64,000 nucleotides of DNA from Chitinophaga sedimenti (lineage in GTDB: Bacteria; Bacteroidota; Bacteroidia; Chitinophagales; Chitinophagaceae): contig NZ_JAKUKA010000001.1 in NCBI RefSeq assembly GCF_023156195.1, positions 2,108,001 to 2,172,000 of the forward strand, read 5' to 3'. Position numbers and translations under genes: made by a program. Positions 10,531-20,876 of the stretch are shown here, piece after piece (positions within the stretch are counted from its first letter, which is position 1; every line of letters begins with the position of its first letter). Under the pieces are notes generated by a model that saw only the letters and a list, made by a program, of their open reading frames with translations, was not told where the DNA came from and did not search any database.

Positions 10531-13500
10531 TTAGAAACTCACGTTAACGCCTACGTTAATAATCTTCTGCTGCGGATAAAACTGACCGCTGCCGCTGTTG
10601 CCTTCCGGATCGTAATCCTTCACTTTCGTGATGGTGAACAGGTTAAAGGCGTTTACATACAGGCGGGCGGATTGCATATGCAGCAAAGACAGCTTAGATG
10701 CCGGCAGCGTATAGCCAAGCTCAATGTTTTTCAAACGCAGGAACGATGCATTGTCCAGCCAGAAAGTATTGTTGTACAAACCACCATTAATGGAAGAAGA
10801 AGCGCGTGTATCTACCCTTGGATAAGAGCCATTGGTATTGGTCGGGCTCCAGCGGTTGTCGGCCCACGAGCTGTAGAAGTTGCCCACCGTTCCGGATTCC
10901 GGCAGCACATACTGGCTTACTTTCGCCTGTCCCGCAAATACTGCCGACAGGTCAAAATCGCCATAGCCGAAGTTCAACATAGCGCCGTAAGTGATTAACG
11001 GGATGTTGCCATACTGGCTGCGCACCTGGTCATCGGCGGTAATCTGTCCGTCTTTGTTGTAGTCCTCGTAAATGAGGTCACCGGGTTGCGCGCCGTTCAG
11101 GTGCGGTGTTTTATCGATCTCCTCCTGCGTACGATAAATACCGATGGCTCGGTACAGCAGGTAAGTATTCAGCGGATTACCGGTCTGGCGCTGATAAGGC
11201 AATACACCGGGCGCTTCGTCTATAAATTCGATATTGCTTTTTGCGTAAGTAAAGTTACCGCTTGCGCCGTAGCTGAATTTGCCCATACGTTTGTTATAAC
11301 CCAATGTGGCCTCCACACCCTTGCTGCTTACTTTACCAATATTCTCGCTCGGTACCAGCGGATCGGCCCCAAAAGGATTCACGATACCGGATACGAATGG
11401 AATAGAAGCATTACGGGTGGCAAGAATGTCGGAACGTTGTTGTTTGAACCAGATGAATTCGAAATTAAGGCCATTCAGCAGCGCGCCCTCAATAGCGATA
11501 TCTGTTTTACGCGCTTTTCCCAGGTAATCTGACTATTCGCGAGTTTGGTAAGGTCCAGGCCCGGAACGATCACCGGACCGTTGCTGGAATTCACCACGAA
11601 CTGGTTCTTTAAAGAATAGTTGGTGAAATACTGGAACAGGCCCACATTATCGTTACCCAACGTACCGAAAGACGCACGCAGTTTCAGGTCGTTGATGAAC
11701 GAAACATCCTTCATGAAGTTCTCCTTGGATATGCGCCAGCCTACAGATGCAGACGGGAAGTAGCCATACCGGTTGCCGTCGGGGAAGGTAGACGAGCCAT
11801 CGATACGCATCTGCACTTCCGCGAGGTATTTCTCATCATAGTCGTAGGCCAGTTTGCCGAAGTAACTCTTGCGGGTAAAGTTGTAGCTGCTGCCGCTGTT
11901 ATCACGGTCTGTAGCAGCTGTACCGCCCTGCGACAGTTCCGGCGTAAGGATGCTCAGGTAATTGATGCGGGACGCCGCAAAGTTCTCGCGCGCAATCTTG
12001 CTTTGCTCGTAACCAATGAACGTATTCAGGTGGTGTACGCCAAAATCGCGCTGGTAGTTGATTTTAATATTGTAAGTGGCCTGCGCCAGGTTCTGCTGGT
12101 TTTCGTTGAGGGTGGCCGCATTGTTGTTGCCGCCCACGATGCGGGAATCGTAGTTGGTGGTCGTTTTGTTGTAAGCGTACAGCAAGTACGGTGTAGAAAA
12201 TGCCTTACCAAATGACCAGGATTTATCGAATGCTGCAAATCCGTCTACCGAAAGCCCTTTTACAGCTGCAATGTTATAGCTGCCTTTTAAGATGCCATTG
12301 AATACCTGCGTCGGGTTGTTATTAATGCCACCCGCGTCGGTCGCCATCATTACCGGGTTGCTGCCCTCGATACCGTTGGAAGGCAGGCCATTCGGGTAAC
12401 GCGCCGGGATCGTGGGGTATGCCCTGTAAATAGAGCGGAAGATATCGCCTGCACCCGAAATCGGGTACTTGCGGTCTTCCTGGCGACCCGAGAGGTAAAG
12501 GCTCACTTTAAAATCCTTGGTGATATTCGCGTCGATGTTCGAGCGGAAATTGTATTGCTTGTATTTGGTTGCACCTTCTTTGTACAGGCCGTCCTGGTAC
12601 AACATGCCGGCCGACAGGTAATACCGCACATTATCAGTACCACCCGCTACCGAAACATTTGCCTGGTTCTGCAAGGCCGTTTTCTTCAGCGTTTCTTTGG
12701 TCCAGTCGGTATTCGGATAGTTGATCGGATCGCTGCCATCACCAAATTTCGCGATTTCCTCTGCCGTATACTGCTGGTTCATGCCGCCGGCCTTATTATT
12801 ATAATAGGCAATTTCGTTGGCAATTGTTGCGTAGGTGGCGGCATCCGCCATCTTAGGCAGCCGGGTCGGGGAAGAAAAGCCCCGGTTAAAGCTGGCGTTG
12901 ATAACGGGCTTACCGGTCTTGCCTCTTTTGGTTGTAACGAGGATAACACCGTTTGCCGCACGGCTACCGTAAATAGCGGCCGAAGCGTCTTTCAGTACAG
13001 ATACGCTTTCGATATCGTTCGGGTTCAGCCTTTCGAGGCCGCCCACTTGTCCCGGCACACCGTCTACCACGATGAGCACGTCGTTGTTGCCGGTCGTAGC
13101 CAAACCGCGGATCGTAAACGAGGAACCATCATACCCGGGCTCACCGCCACGGTTGTTGATCACGATACCGGAAAAGCGGCCCGCGAGGGAGTTGGACACG
13201 TTCGCAGCCGGGCTCTTCACGAGATCGGCTCCCTTCACCTGGGAAATGGAGCCAGTGAGGGTGGCTTTACGCTGCGCGTTATAACCTACCACCACCACTT
13301 CGCTCAGTTTGGCATCTTCCGTTTCCATGGTCACGGTCATGTTGGCCGTGGCAGGCAGTTCCTGCGTAACGAAACCGATATAAGTGAAAACGAGGGTGGC
13401 ATTAGCCGGTGCATTCAGGGTAAATTTACCGTTTGCGTCCGTCAGTGCCCCGGTAGATGTGCCCTTTACACCCACAGAAACGCCGGGTAATGGTCCTTCT

Positions 13501-13628
13501 GTGGAACGTACAGTACCGGAAACGGACTGCTGGGCCCATACAGGGGAACACATCAGCATAAATAAAGGAAGAAACAGGAGCCGTTGATAATTCGTGCACG
13601 CACGAAAGGCTTGTAGTAATTTTTTCAT
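10531..13628 (-). CDS. SusC/RagA TonB-dependent transporter (one frameshift)
   Basis: About 1030 residues. Order: signal peptide (MLMCSPVWAQ), carboxypeptidase-regulatory-like domain (GTVRSTEGPLPGVSVGVKGT), TonB-box-like region (LSEVVVVGY), plug (ANVSNSLAGRFSG, VLKDASAAIYGSRAANGVIL) and 22-strand barrel. One A is missing near 11518 (WEKA/RKTDIAIEGALLNG), which splits off the last third. The protein ends in INVGVNVSF, with the terminal aromatic typical of outer-membrane barrels. It lacks the STN domain, so it is expected to be controlled by the adjacent HTCS rather than by a sigma/anti-sigma pair. First gene of the susC-susD-GH30-GH35 unit. Confidence 0.93.
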
Positions 13629-13723
13629 AATTACACGCGGAATTTGATTTGTTAGACTATTGCAGTTGACGCCGGTTCACTATCGGCTTTTTTCTCATGT
13701 TCTACGGCTAAGGTAAGACTGGT

Positions 13724-13767
13724 ATGGGGGTAAAATGGTGGACAAGCTATTAAAAAATGGGGGTAAA
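13724..13767 (-). promoter_or_regulatory. Candidate HTCS operator: direct repeat upstream of susC
   Basis: The 11-mer TTTACCCCCAT occurs twice on the minus strand, at 13767-13757 and 13734-13724, 33 bp apart (about three helical turns). A -7-like box TACCTTAG (one mismatch to TAnnTTTG) follows at 13715-13708. The nearer repeat would then overlap the -33 region, as for an activator. The AraC domain of the HTCS encoded immediately upstream is the obvious ligand; binding is inferred. Confidence 0.6.
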
Positions 13768-13823
13768 TTGCTTACCGCTCACTTTTAATTTTCTTCTTTC
13801 ATATTGACAAACAGCAGTTTAGA

Positions 13824-16800
13824 TCATTTATCCCCTTCCGGCCGCAACAGGTTCAGGTCAAGATTAAAGGAAGGGCGATACTTTTTAATGTAGGCCGATG
13901 GTGTTAAACCAAACAGTTTCACGAACTGCTCCCGGAAATACCGCACGTCGGCGATACCTACCTGGAAAGCGGCCTGGTTCACATTCATATTTTCGCGCAG
14001 CATTAACACGGCCGCACGGCGGATGCGGATCGACCGGATAAAGGCATTCGGCGATTGTCCCGATACATGTTTAATGCGGGAGTAGACGGTAGACCGGCTC
14101 ATGCCCATCGATTTACAGAACTTCTGGATGGTGAAGTCCTCCGTATCGAGGTTGGCCTCCACCGCCTGGATGGCCTGTTGCAAAAACTCCGGTACGCTGC
14201 CGGCACCTTCACACTGGATTGCTGTAGCGTAATACTATCGAAAAAGAATTGCTGGACGAGGTTCCGGTTTTTCAGGATGGTCTCTACCCGCGCCTGGAGC
14301 AATTGGCTGTCGAACGGTTTGGTCATGTAATCATCTGCGCCCCCTGCTACCCCTTCGAGCCGGCTGTCGGCCGAGGAGGCCGCGGTAAGCAAAATCACGG
14401 GAATGTGACCTAATACCGGCGAGGCCTTTACCTGCCGGCAAAGCTGCACGCCATCCATGCCCTCCATATTTACATCGCTGATGATCAGATCGGGCAGCTG
14501 GCTGCCTGCCACGGGCAAACCCTTCCGAACCATCGGCTGCCGTCAGCACGTAATATTTATCCCCGAAAAGCCGCAGCAGGTATTCGCGTATTTCGCGGTC
14601 GTCGTCAATAATCAATATCGATTTCCGGTCGGTCACGATTTCGGAGGCCGTGCGACCGTCTTCGGGCAACCCGCGTTCCGGTGCTGGTGCAGGAATATCT
14701 TCCGCCAGTTCCAGCAGCAAACTGGCGGCCGGCGGTGTATGTAGGTTGGCCATCGTTTCGCCCGTTGTGCGCGGCAGCAACATCGAAAAGCGGGAGCCGG
14801 CGCCGGGTTTGCTATCCACCGAAATAATTCCCTTATGCCCCTCAACGAAATGCTTCACGAGGTAAAGGCCGATACCAAAGCCGCTTTTCCGGCTCGATCC
14901 GCCGCCTGCGCGACTGAACTTATCGAATATGCTATCGCGGTCTGCCTCCGCAATACCACAACCCGAATCGCTGACGGCGATGGAAACATATCCAGTCCCC
15001 GCTTCCTGCAACTCGAGGCCAATGGCTCCTCCGTCCGGCGTAAACTTGAAGGCGTTCGATAACAAATTAAACAATGCGATCTCTATCTTTTCATAATCTG
15101 CCTCCACCGGCACTTCCCCGGCCGGCGAACGGAACTGGTAGTCGATCTGCCGCGCCGCCGCCTGCTGAATAAAACACTGGTATACCTCATCACACAAACC
15201 GATAATATTGAACCGCGATACCTTCAGCGCGTCCGCGCCCGAATCGGCCTGCCGGAACAATAGCAACTGATCCACCAGGCTAAGTAGGCGCCGCGCATTG
15301 CGATAGGCCACTTTGAGGTCCAGGTCGGGATTTTGGTCCAGCCGGTGCTTCAGCGGATTAATAATTAACGATAACGGCGTCCGGAATTCATGCGACACGT
15401 TCGTGAAGAAACTCATTTTACGTTCGGCATGCTCCTTTTCCTGCTGGTTTTGCAGGTGCGCCAGCTGAATTTCGTATTTCAGGCGCTCCTGCCTGCGGGT
15501 GTATTTCACATAAGAAAAGATACTGCCGAACACCAACGCCGCGTATAGTATGTAGGCCCACCAGCTGCGGTACCAGGGTGGCAATACCGTTACGCGCAAC
15601 AGCGTCGTTTCCGGTCCCCAGCCAATACCCGGCCGCGACACTTTTACCTTAAACAGGTAGTCGCCCTCCTGCAAACGGGTGTACCCCGCACTACGATTGT
15701 TCTCTGGAAGTTCCAGCTCTTATCCCAACCTTCCAGCATACTTGCATACTTGATTTTATCGGCCCCGGAATAATCCAGCGCTACAAAATCGAGCGACAAC
15801 ACTGCCTGGTCAAAAGGCAGGGTGATATGCGTAATCATTTCCTGGTCACGGTCAGCAATGTACTCCGGCAGCGATTCTATCGGACGATTGTTTACTTTCA
15901 GGCTGTTGAGGAAAACCGGCGGGGTTAGCTTCTCGGTCGCCACGCTATCGGGATTAAACAAGTTGAAGCCGTTAATGCCGCCAAATACAAATTCCCCGGA
16001 CCGTAAGGCCAGCGCACCATTAAAGCTGAACTGGTTACTCTGTAATCCATCTTGCTGCGAATACAGATCTATCGCTTTGGTAGCAGGATTAAAACGTGCG
16101 AGACCGGAATAAGTACTGAGCCAGAGGTTGCCGGCGCGATCTTCCAGCACCCGTAATATCGTATTACTGGGCAGCCCGTCTACCGTCGTAAACTGTTTGA
16201 ACTTGCCCGTAGCGCGATCGAAGAGCAGCAAACCGCCGCCCTGTGTGCCCAGCCAGAAAGCTCCTTCGCGGGTTTCGCGGATGCAGCGTACCGGGTAGTG
16301 AATAGCGTATACTTTGTGTTGCTTATGTTTGGTGTCGATGCGTACCAGCGAATTGTAGGTGCCGCCCCAGAGCACGCCCTGGTTATCTTCCGCGATGCTT
16401 TGCAGGTTAACGATGTCGGGGCCGAATAACTCGAACCGTTGCGCTGCGGGGTTGAAGCGGTACAGGCAGCCATCGTTGGAAGCGCTCGCCCAGAGCGTTT
16501 TTTCACGGTCCTCGTAAACGATCCAGGCGTTATTTTCTTCGCGCTGCGTATTGGGATTGAATAACGTAAACCGCTCGAACTGCTGCCGGCCATGTTTTAA
16601 CCTGCTTACACCGCCCAACCAGGTAGAGATCCAGATATCGCCCTGCGCATCTTTTGCCAGGTTAGTAATAAAGTTGCTGCTGACAGATGCGGTATTCTTC
16701 GGGTCATACCGATACTCCGTATAAGTATTATCCTGGCGGTTCCATTTGCGCAAACCCGCACCATCAGTACCGATAAACAGATTATCTCCATCTTCACAAA

Positions 16801-17851
16801 AAGAAAGAATAAAATTTTCCGCGATGCGCGTGTCTTTACCGGTATAACGCACCAATTGAAAAGCGCCGCTACCGGGATCGATCACATTCAGTCCACCGCG
16901 CAAGGTACCGATCCATTTACGGTTTTCGCGGTCGACATACATTGCATACACCGCGTTACTGCTGATCTGCGCCGAATTGGGATCGGCGCGGAAAGGCCGG
17001 GCCATCGCATCGCCGGGCGCTATCTGATAAACGCCGGCGCCATCACAACCGATCCACAGCACCTGTTGCTGATCATAGGCAATGCTGATCACCGGGCTTT
17101 TCACGGGCATAAAACTTTCGGTCAGCAGTTTAGTTGCCGGATCATATAATACGAGGTCCGTGTCTGTGCCCATCCAGATGCGGCCTTTATTATCCGGGCG
17201 CAGGCAGTTTACCTGCCGGATGCTGCCCATCTCCATGATCAGCTCCTGTTTTCGCACATCATACCTAAAGAGGCCCGCATCTTCCACGAACACCCAAATC
17301 GTATGGCGCTGCCGATCATATTCTACCGCATGTACATGATAGTTGCCCCCGCGGCCCGGCAGCGATATCTGTTTACCACCTTCATGGCGATCAAACACGA
17401 TCAATCCGCTTCGTTGCGAGCCTACCATCACTGTATTGTCATCAATGGCCCGGATCGCGGAAATCTCGCCTAACAGCGGACCTTTCTGTCCTTTCACATT
17501 CACGTAAGCAGGCAGCGAAAAATGCCCGGTGCGCGGATCAAATACATTTAACCCGTTTTGTGTGCCCACCCAAACGCGACGCAGGCTGTCGCCTTCGATG
17601 CTGTATACGTTGTTGGTCGACAATGAAGTACTGTCGCCAATGATATTGCGGTAATTCCGGAAGGTGTAACCATCGTAGCGGTTAAGGCCGTCGTAGGTAC
17701 CTATCCACATGAACCCATGTGTATCCTGGAAAATCGTGGTCACTGCATTATTAGAAAGCCCCTGCTGTATGCCCAGGTAGCGTACGGGCAGGCCAGCCAC
17801 GCTGATCAGCGCGATGCTCATAAACGTGGCAAATAAAATAACTTTTCGCAT
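13824..17851 (-). CDS. Hybrid two-component system sensor/regulator, HTCS (three frameshifts)
   Basis: About 1340 residues in one chain. Start chosen at the ATG opening MRKVILFATFMSIALISVAG, a signal peptide. Then come two seven-bladed periplasmic propellers of regulator repeats (FMWIGTYDGLNRYDG, VWVGTQNGLNVFD, LWLSTYSGLARFN), a Y_Y_Y domain, a membrane span near 15550, the histidine kinase (FFTNVSHEFRTPLSL, with the phospho-His; ATPase GFGIGLYLVKHFVEG), a receiver (ILIIDDD; IISDVNMEGMDG; KPF) and a C-terminal AraC HTH pair. Breaks near 15705 (missing base), 14515 (one extra C) and 14215 (missing base) separate the parts. HTCS proteins bind oligosaccharides in the periplasm and switch on the adjacent susCD operon. 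It lies between the sialidase-like gene and susC. Confidence 0.93.
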
Positions 17852-17914
17852 TACAGATGTTTGGCTGTACAAAATCGCTCTCCCACCATGAAAATTAGGA
17901 CTTTTTAGGCGAAC

Positions 17915-17941
17915 AAAAAAGGCCGTACGTAATGTGCGGCC
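17915..17941 (-). terminator. Terminator after the sialidase-like gene
   Basis: On the minus strand an 8-bp GC-rich stem (17941-17934 with 17928-17921, one G-T pair) is followed by six T residues. It lies 26 bp after the stop at 17967 and before the HTCS start. Confidence 0.75.
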
Positions 17942-17966
17942 ATGGAACATGTTACAATACAACCAG

Positions 17967-18979
17967 TTATTGCGCGGTTAGTATAACATGTTTAATGTTC
18001 TTACGATCATACGTGTACGTGATATGTACTTTTCCATCTTTGGCAAGGATAATGGCGGGGTAACTGAATTCAGCGCCCGGTTTGTTTTCGAGGTTGGCCA
18101 CATCCGTCCAGGTTTGTCCGTCGCGCGAAACGGCGACGTTGAGGACGGAGCGACCTTCACTCCATTCTTTGCTGGGTTTGTCGGGATTGTACACGATCAT
18201 CTGCCAGCCATTGCGCAACGTAATGGCATCGGTGCCGGAGTTGGGGTTGATCAGCGATGTAGGTGACACAGCGCCCCAGGTAAGCCCTTTATCGTTCGAC
18301 CACGACTGCATGACGGATCCCTGTTTACTGCGGCAAAGCAGTTGCAGGCGGCCATCGGCATATTGCAGTACACTGGGCTGAATAATATCGTATTTACCTG
18401 CCGTATCCACAGGAACCAGCTGCCAGCTGGCGCCGCCGTCGGTAGAGCGTTCAATGAAAGCTCGCCAGGCCTTGTCTGTTTCTTTACTGGACGGACTGAT
18501 AATAACACCATCCGCCAGTTGCAACGGTTTATTTTTGACAGGCCCTAAAATTCCATCCGGCAGCCGTTTGGCGGGCGACCACGACTTCCCGTTATCGGTG
18601 GATACCTGTTCCATTCCCCACCAGTCGCGCGGGTTGGGGCCTACTTTATAGTACAGGTGTAATACTTTCTTTTGATCGAGAAACAACACCGGGTTCCAGC
18701 AGGGATGCCGCATGCTGTCGGATGCAATTGCTATGGGTGCAGACCATACGCCTTTTATGGACGTACTGGCCCATATCTGCACGTCTTTATTGCCTTCGTG
18801 GGCGCCACCGAACCAGGCAGCCATGAATTTACCGGGAGCATATTCTACGATGGTGGAAGCATGGCACTGCGCAAAAGGCGCTTTATCGAAAATGAGCTCG
18901 GCCTGCGATTGTTTCCAGGACGCCTGGCTGAATGCGAAGAACGACTGCATCAACAGCAGCAGAAAAAAAGTGGCTTCAT
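17967..18979 (-). CDS. Sialidase-fold (BNR/Asp-box) secreted protein
   Basis: About 337 residues. At least four Asp boxes are visible: STDNGKSW, STDGGASW, SNDKGLTW and SRDGQTW. With QIWASTSIKGVWSAP and HPCWNPVLFL they fit the BNR_2 six-bladed propeller family. I did not see the FRIP arginine motif of true sialidases, so release of sialic acid is doubtful. In glycan loci this fold often serves other exo-acting hydrolases. Start: an ATG at 18979 followed by MKPLFF, if one base is restored to the seven-A run at 18963-18969, gives a clean signal peptide (LLLLMQSFFAFSQ). Without it the frame runs back to 19022 with an odd leader. It is co-directional with the HTCS. Confidence 0.8.
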
Positions 18980-19080
18980 CTTGTAAGATAAGGAAAAAAG
19001 TTGCGACTAATAATAGCAGCAACTCTTTACTTTATGACAACACGTTTGCTCCTGTTATTGCTATTGATATGGTTGGCGTT

Positions 19081-19818
19081 TTACAGCGACAGTCCTCCAT
19101 CGGCGAGAAACTCAGCACCGGTAATAAAGCCCGCGGCGTCCGAGCAGAGATAAGCGACAAGGCTCGCAATTTCCTGCGGCGGCGCAATACGGTGCAACGG
19201 AATACGCTCAATGAGTGCGTCGTACAATTGTGTCATCTGCGCATCGTCAAGCCCGGTCTTTTTCATAATCGGGGTTGCTGTAGGGCCCGGGCTTACCGCA
19301 TTTACACGGATGTTGCGGGGTGCGAGTTCCTGTGCGGCAATCTTCATCACCTTATTTAACGCCGCCTTACTCGCGGAATACACGGAGGATTGTGCACCAT
19401 TCATCGTGGCCGTGTTCGACGACAGGAATACTACCGATGCGCCATCCGCCAGTAACGGGATAAATTTCGACAGAGTGAAATAGGCACCCTTAAAATTGAT
19501 ATTCATCATCTCATCGAAAAACTGTTCCGTCACCTCCGCTATCGGTCCCATACCGGCCACCCCGGCATTAACGAACAGTATATCTACTTTCCCGTGACGT
19601 TGGCCAACTTCCGCCACAAGGTTGTCTGTATCTTTGAGCTTTGACTGATCGGCCAGTATACCGTGCACCCCCAGTTCCGCGGCAGCTTTCTCCAGGTTGG
19701 CAGGTGTTCTGCCGGTAATGATCACCTGCGCGCCGCGGGCTTTAAGCTCGAGAGCTGTTGCATAGCCGATTCCGCTCGTGCCGCCGGTTACAACGGCGGT
19801 CTTTCCACTTAATTCCAT
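19081..19818 (-). CDS. Short-chain dehydrogenase/reductase (SDR)
   Basis: Intact, 245 residues from the ATG at 19818 (MELSGKTAVV). Classical SDR: cofactor loop TGGTSGIG (residues 11-18), NAG in FVNAGVAG, catalytic Ser in FLSSNTAT, YSASK with Tyr and Lys, and the SPGPTATP stretch near the substrate loop. The Arg in ITGR suggests NADP(H). The substrate is unknown. It is divergent from an HxlR regulator across an 82-bp region with -7 boxes facing both ways, the common arrangement for an HxlR-controlled oxidoreductase. Confidence 0.92.
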   Translation of the reverse strand: MELSGKTAVVTGGTSGIGYATALELKARGAQVIITGRTPANLEKAAAELGVHGILADQSKLKDTDNLVAEVGQRHGKVDILFVNAGVAGMGPIAEVTEQFFDEMMNINFKGAYFTLSKFIPLLADGASVVFLSSNTATMNGAQSSVYSASKAALNKVMKIAAQELAPRNIRVNAVSPGPTATPIMKKTGLDDAQMTQLYDALIERIPLHRIAPPQEIASLVAYLCSDAAGFITGAEFLADGGLSL

Positions 19819-19843
19819 ATGATGATATTTAACGTTTACCCGA

Positions 19844-19886
19844 CAAAAGTACCGGCAAAGTGGTATAACTTTGTAACCAGTATAAC
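19844..19886. promoter_or_regulatory. Divergent promoters and possible HxlR operator
   Basis: A plus-strand -7 box TAACTTTG lies at 19866-19873 and a minus-strand box TACTTTTG at 19851-19844; both match the Bacteroidota TAnnTTTG. Clear -33 TTG elements at the right spacing were not seen. The heptamer GTATAAC occurs twice in the same direction (19863-19869 and 19880-19886), overlapping the plus promoter, and could be where the HxlR protein binds and represses both genes. Confidence 0.55.
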
Positions 19887-19900
19887 GCATGATACCAGGT

Positions 19901-20269
19901 ATGGCAAAAACAAAAAACACGCTTTCCTCTCCGAGAAACCCCGCTGAAGAAGTGCAGGCATTACAGGACACGATCTACGTGATCGGCGGCAAGTGGAAGT
20001 TGCCGATCATCAACTCCATCTGCAACGGCAACCGGCGTTTCAGGGAAATAGAACGCAGCATTCCGGGCATTACCCGGCGCATGCTATCGCGCGAGCTGAA
20101 AGAAATGGAACTGAACGGCCTGATCAGGCGGCTGGATGACCCTGACTTCCCGGCGAAAGTGGAATATGAAGCCACCACCTACTGTAAATCTTTCGCGGAC
20201 ATAATTCTCGCGATGATCGACTGGGGAAAAAAACATCGTGCCCGGGTAAAGCAGCAACTGAGGGCATAA
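19901..20269 (+). CDS. HxlR-family winged-helix transcriptional regulator
   Basis: 122 residues from the ATG at 19901; another ATG at 19889 would add four residues but leaves almost no leader after the -7 box. Family signature: YVIGGKWKLPIINSI, NRRFREIERSIPGITRRMLSRELKEME, and a wing with LIRRL and KVEYEATTY. The usual N-terminal effector Cys of the HxlR/YodB type is absent from the first 30 residues, so redox sensing through that residue is unlikely. Probably autoregulatory and controlling the divergent SDR gene. Confidence 0.9.
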   Translation: MAKTKNTLSSPRNPAEEVQALQDTIYVIGGKWKLPIINSICNGNRRFREIERSIPGITRRMLSRELKEMELNGLIRRLDDPDFPAKVEYEATTYCKSFADIILAMIDWGKKHRARVKQQLRA

Positions 20270-20334
20270 CACAATGCACAATCGCCGTATACAACCGGCC
20301 AATTGCGGTGAATCAGAAACATCGTAAAAAAGAC

Positions 20335-20342
20335 TAATTTTG
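20335..20342 (+). promoter_or_regulatory. -7 promoter box for the lipoprotein/M64 pair
   Basis: TAATTTTG matches TAnnTTTG and lies 15 bp before the ATG at 20358. Because it covers a possible TTG start at 20340, it supports the later ATG. Confidence 0.5.
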
Positions 20343-20357
20343 ACCAACGCCCCACGT

Positions 20358-20876
20358 ATGTTTAAACACGTCGCCCCCATATTATTATTCCTCGCATTAC
20401 TGGCGATTAGCTGCCAGGCTGTCCGCAACGGCGCCGGCAGACGCCTGACCGCGGACCAGCTGCATATCGCGGAAGATCCGGCCGCTGCGGGGAAAATCAT
20501 CTTTCTTACTTACCAGGTACGCTACGACAGCATGGCTAAAACTTACCATTTCCGCCTGCAGCAGAAGCAATTTGCAAATGGCCTGTTAAGCCCCGACATG
20601 CTGGCTGAAAAGCCGGCGCCGCAACAACATTACTTTAATTGTGAAATAACCGGCGACGCAGGAAAACAATATGTGCAGGTGCAGGACCCATTGAACCAGG
20701 AAGTGGAATACCCCGGCGAACCTAATAACGACGCGGCCCTTACCCGCACCGTCATCCGCGCTGCCGAAGGCGAAATGACGATCCGCTTTCAACATCAACC
20801 TGGTCTGAAAACACTAATTATTCAGTCCCCAAACAGCCAACAACAGCTAAAAACAATCTACCATGCTAAGTTTTAA
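20358..20876 (+). CDS. Hypothetical lipoprotein preceding M64 peptidase
   Basis: 172 residues with lipobox LLAISC (Cys19). The mature part alternates strands (IIFLTYQVRYDSMAKTYHF, HYFNCEITG, YVQVQDPLNQEVEYP, MTIRFQHQPG), suggesting a small beta-sandwich. I recognise no named domain. Its 3' end overlaps the start of the M64 peptidase gene by 14 bp, so the two are translationally coupled and probably work together in the periplasm or on the cell surface, perhaps with the lipoprotein as an inhibitor or anchor; that is speculation. Confidence 0.75.
   Translation: MFKHVAPILLFLALLAISCQAVRNGAGRRLTADQLHIAEDPAAAGKIIFLTYQVRYDSMAKTYHFRLQQKQFANGLLSPDMLAEKPAPQQHYFNCEITGDAGKQYVQVQDPLNQEVEYPGEPNNDAALTRTVIRAAEGEMTIRFQHQPGLKTLIIQSPNSQQQLKTIYHAKF

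Noticed and set aside
19034..19150. Short plus-strand frame MTTRLLLLLLLIWLAFYS resembling a signal peptide
   Set aside because: It ends after about 40 residues inside the SDR stop region on the opposite strand and has no supporting context.
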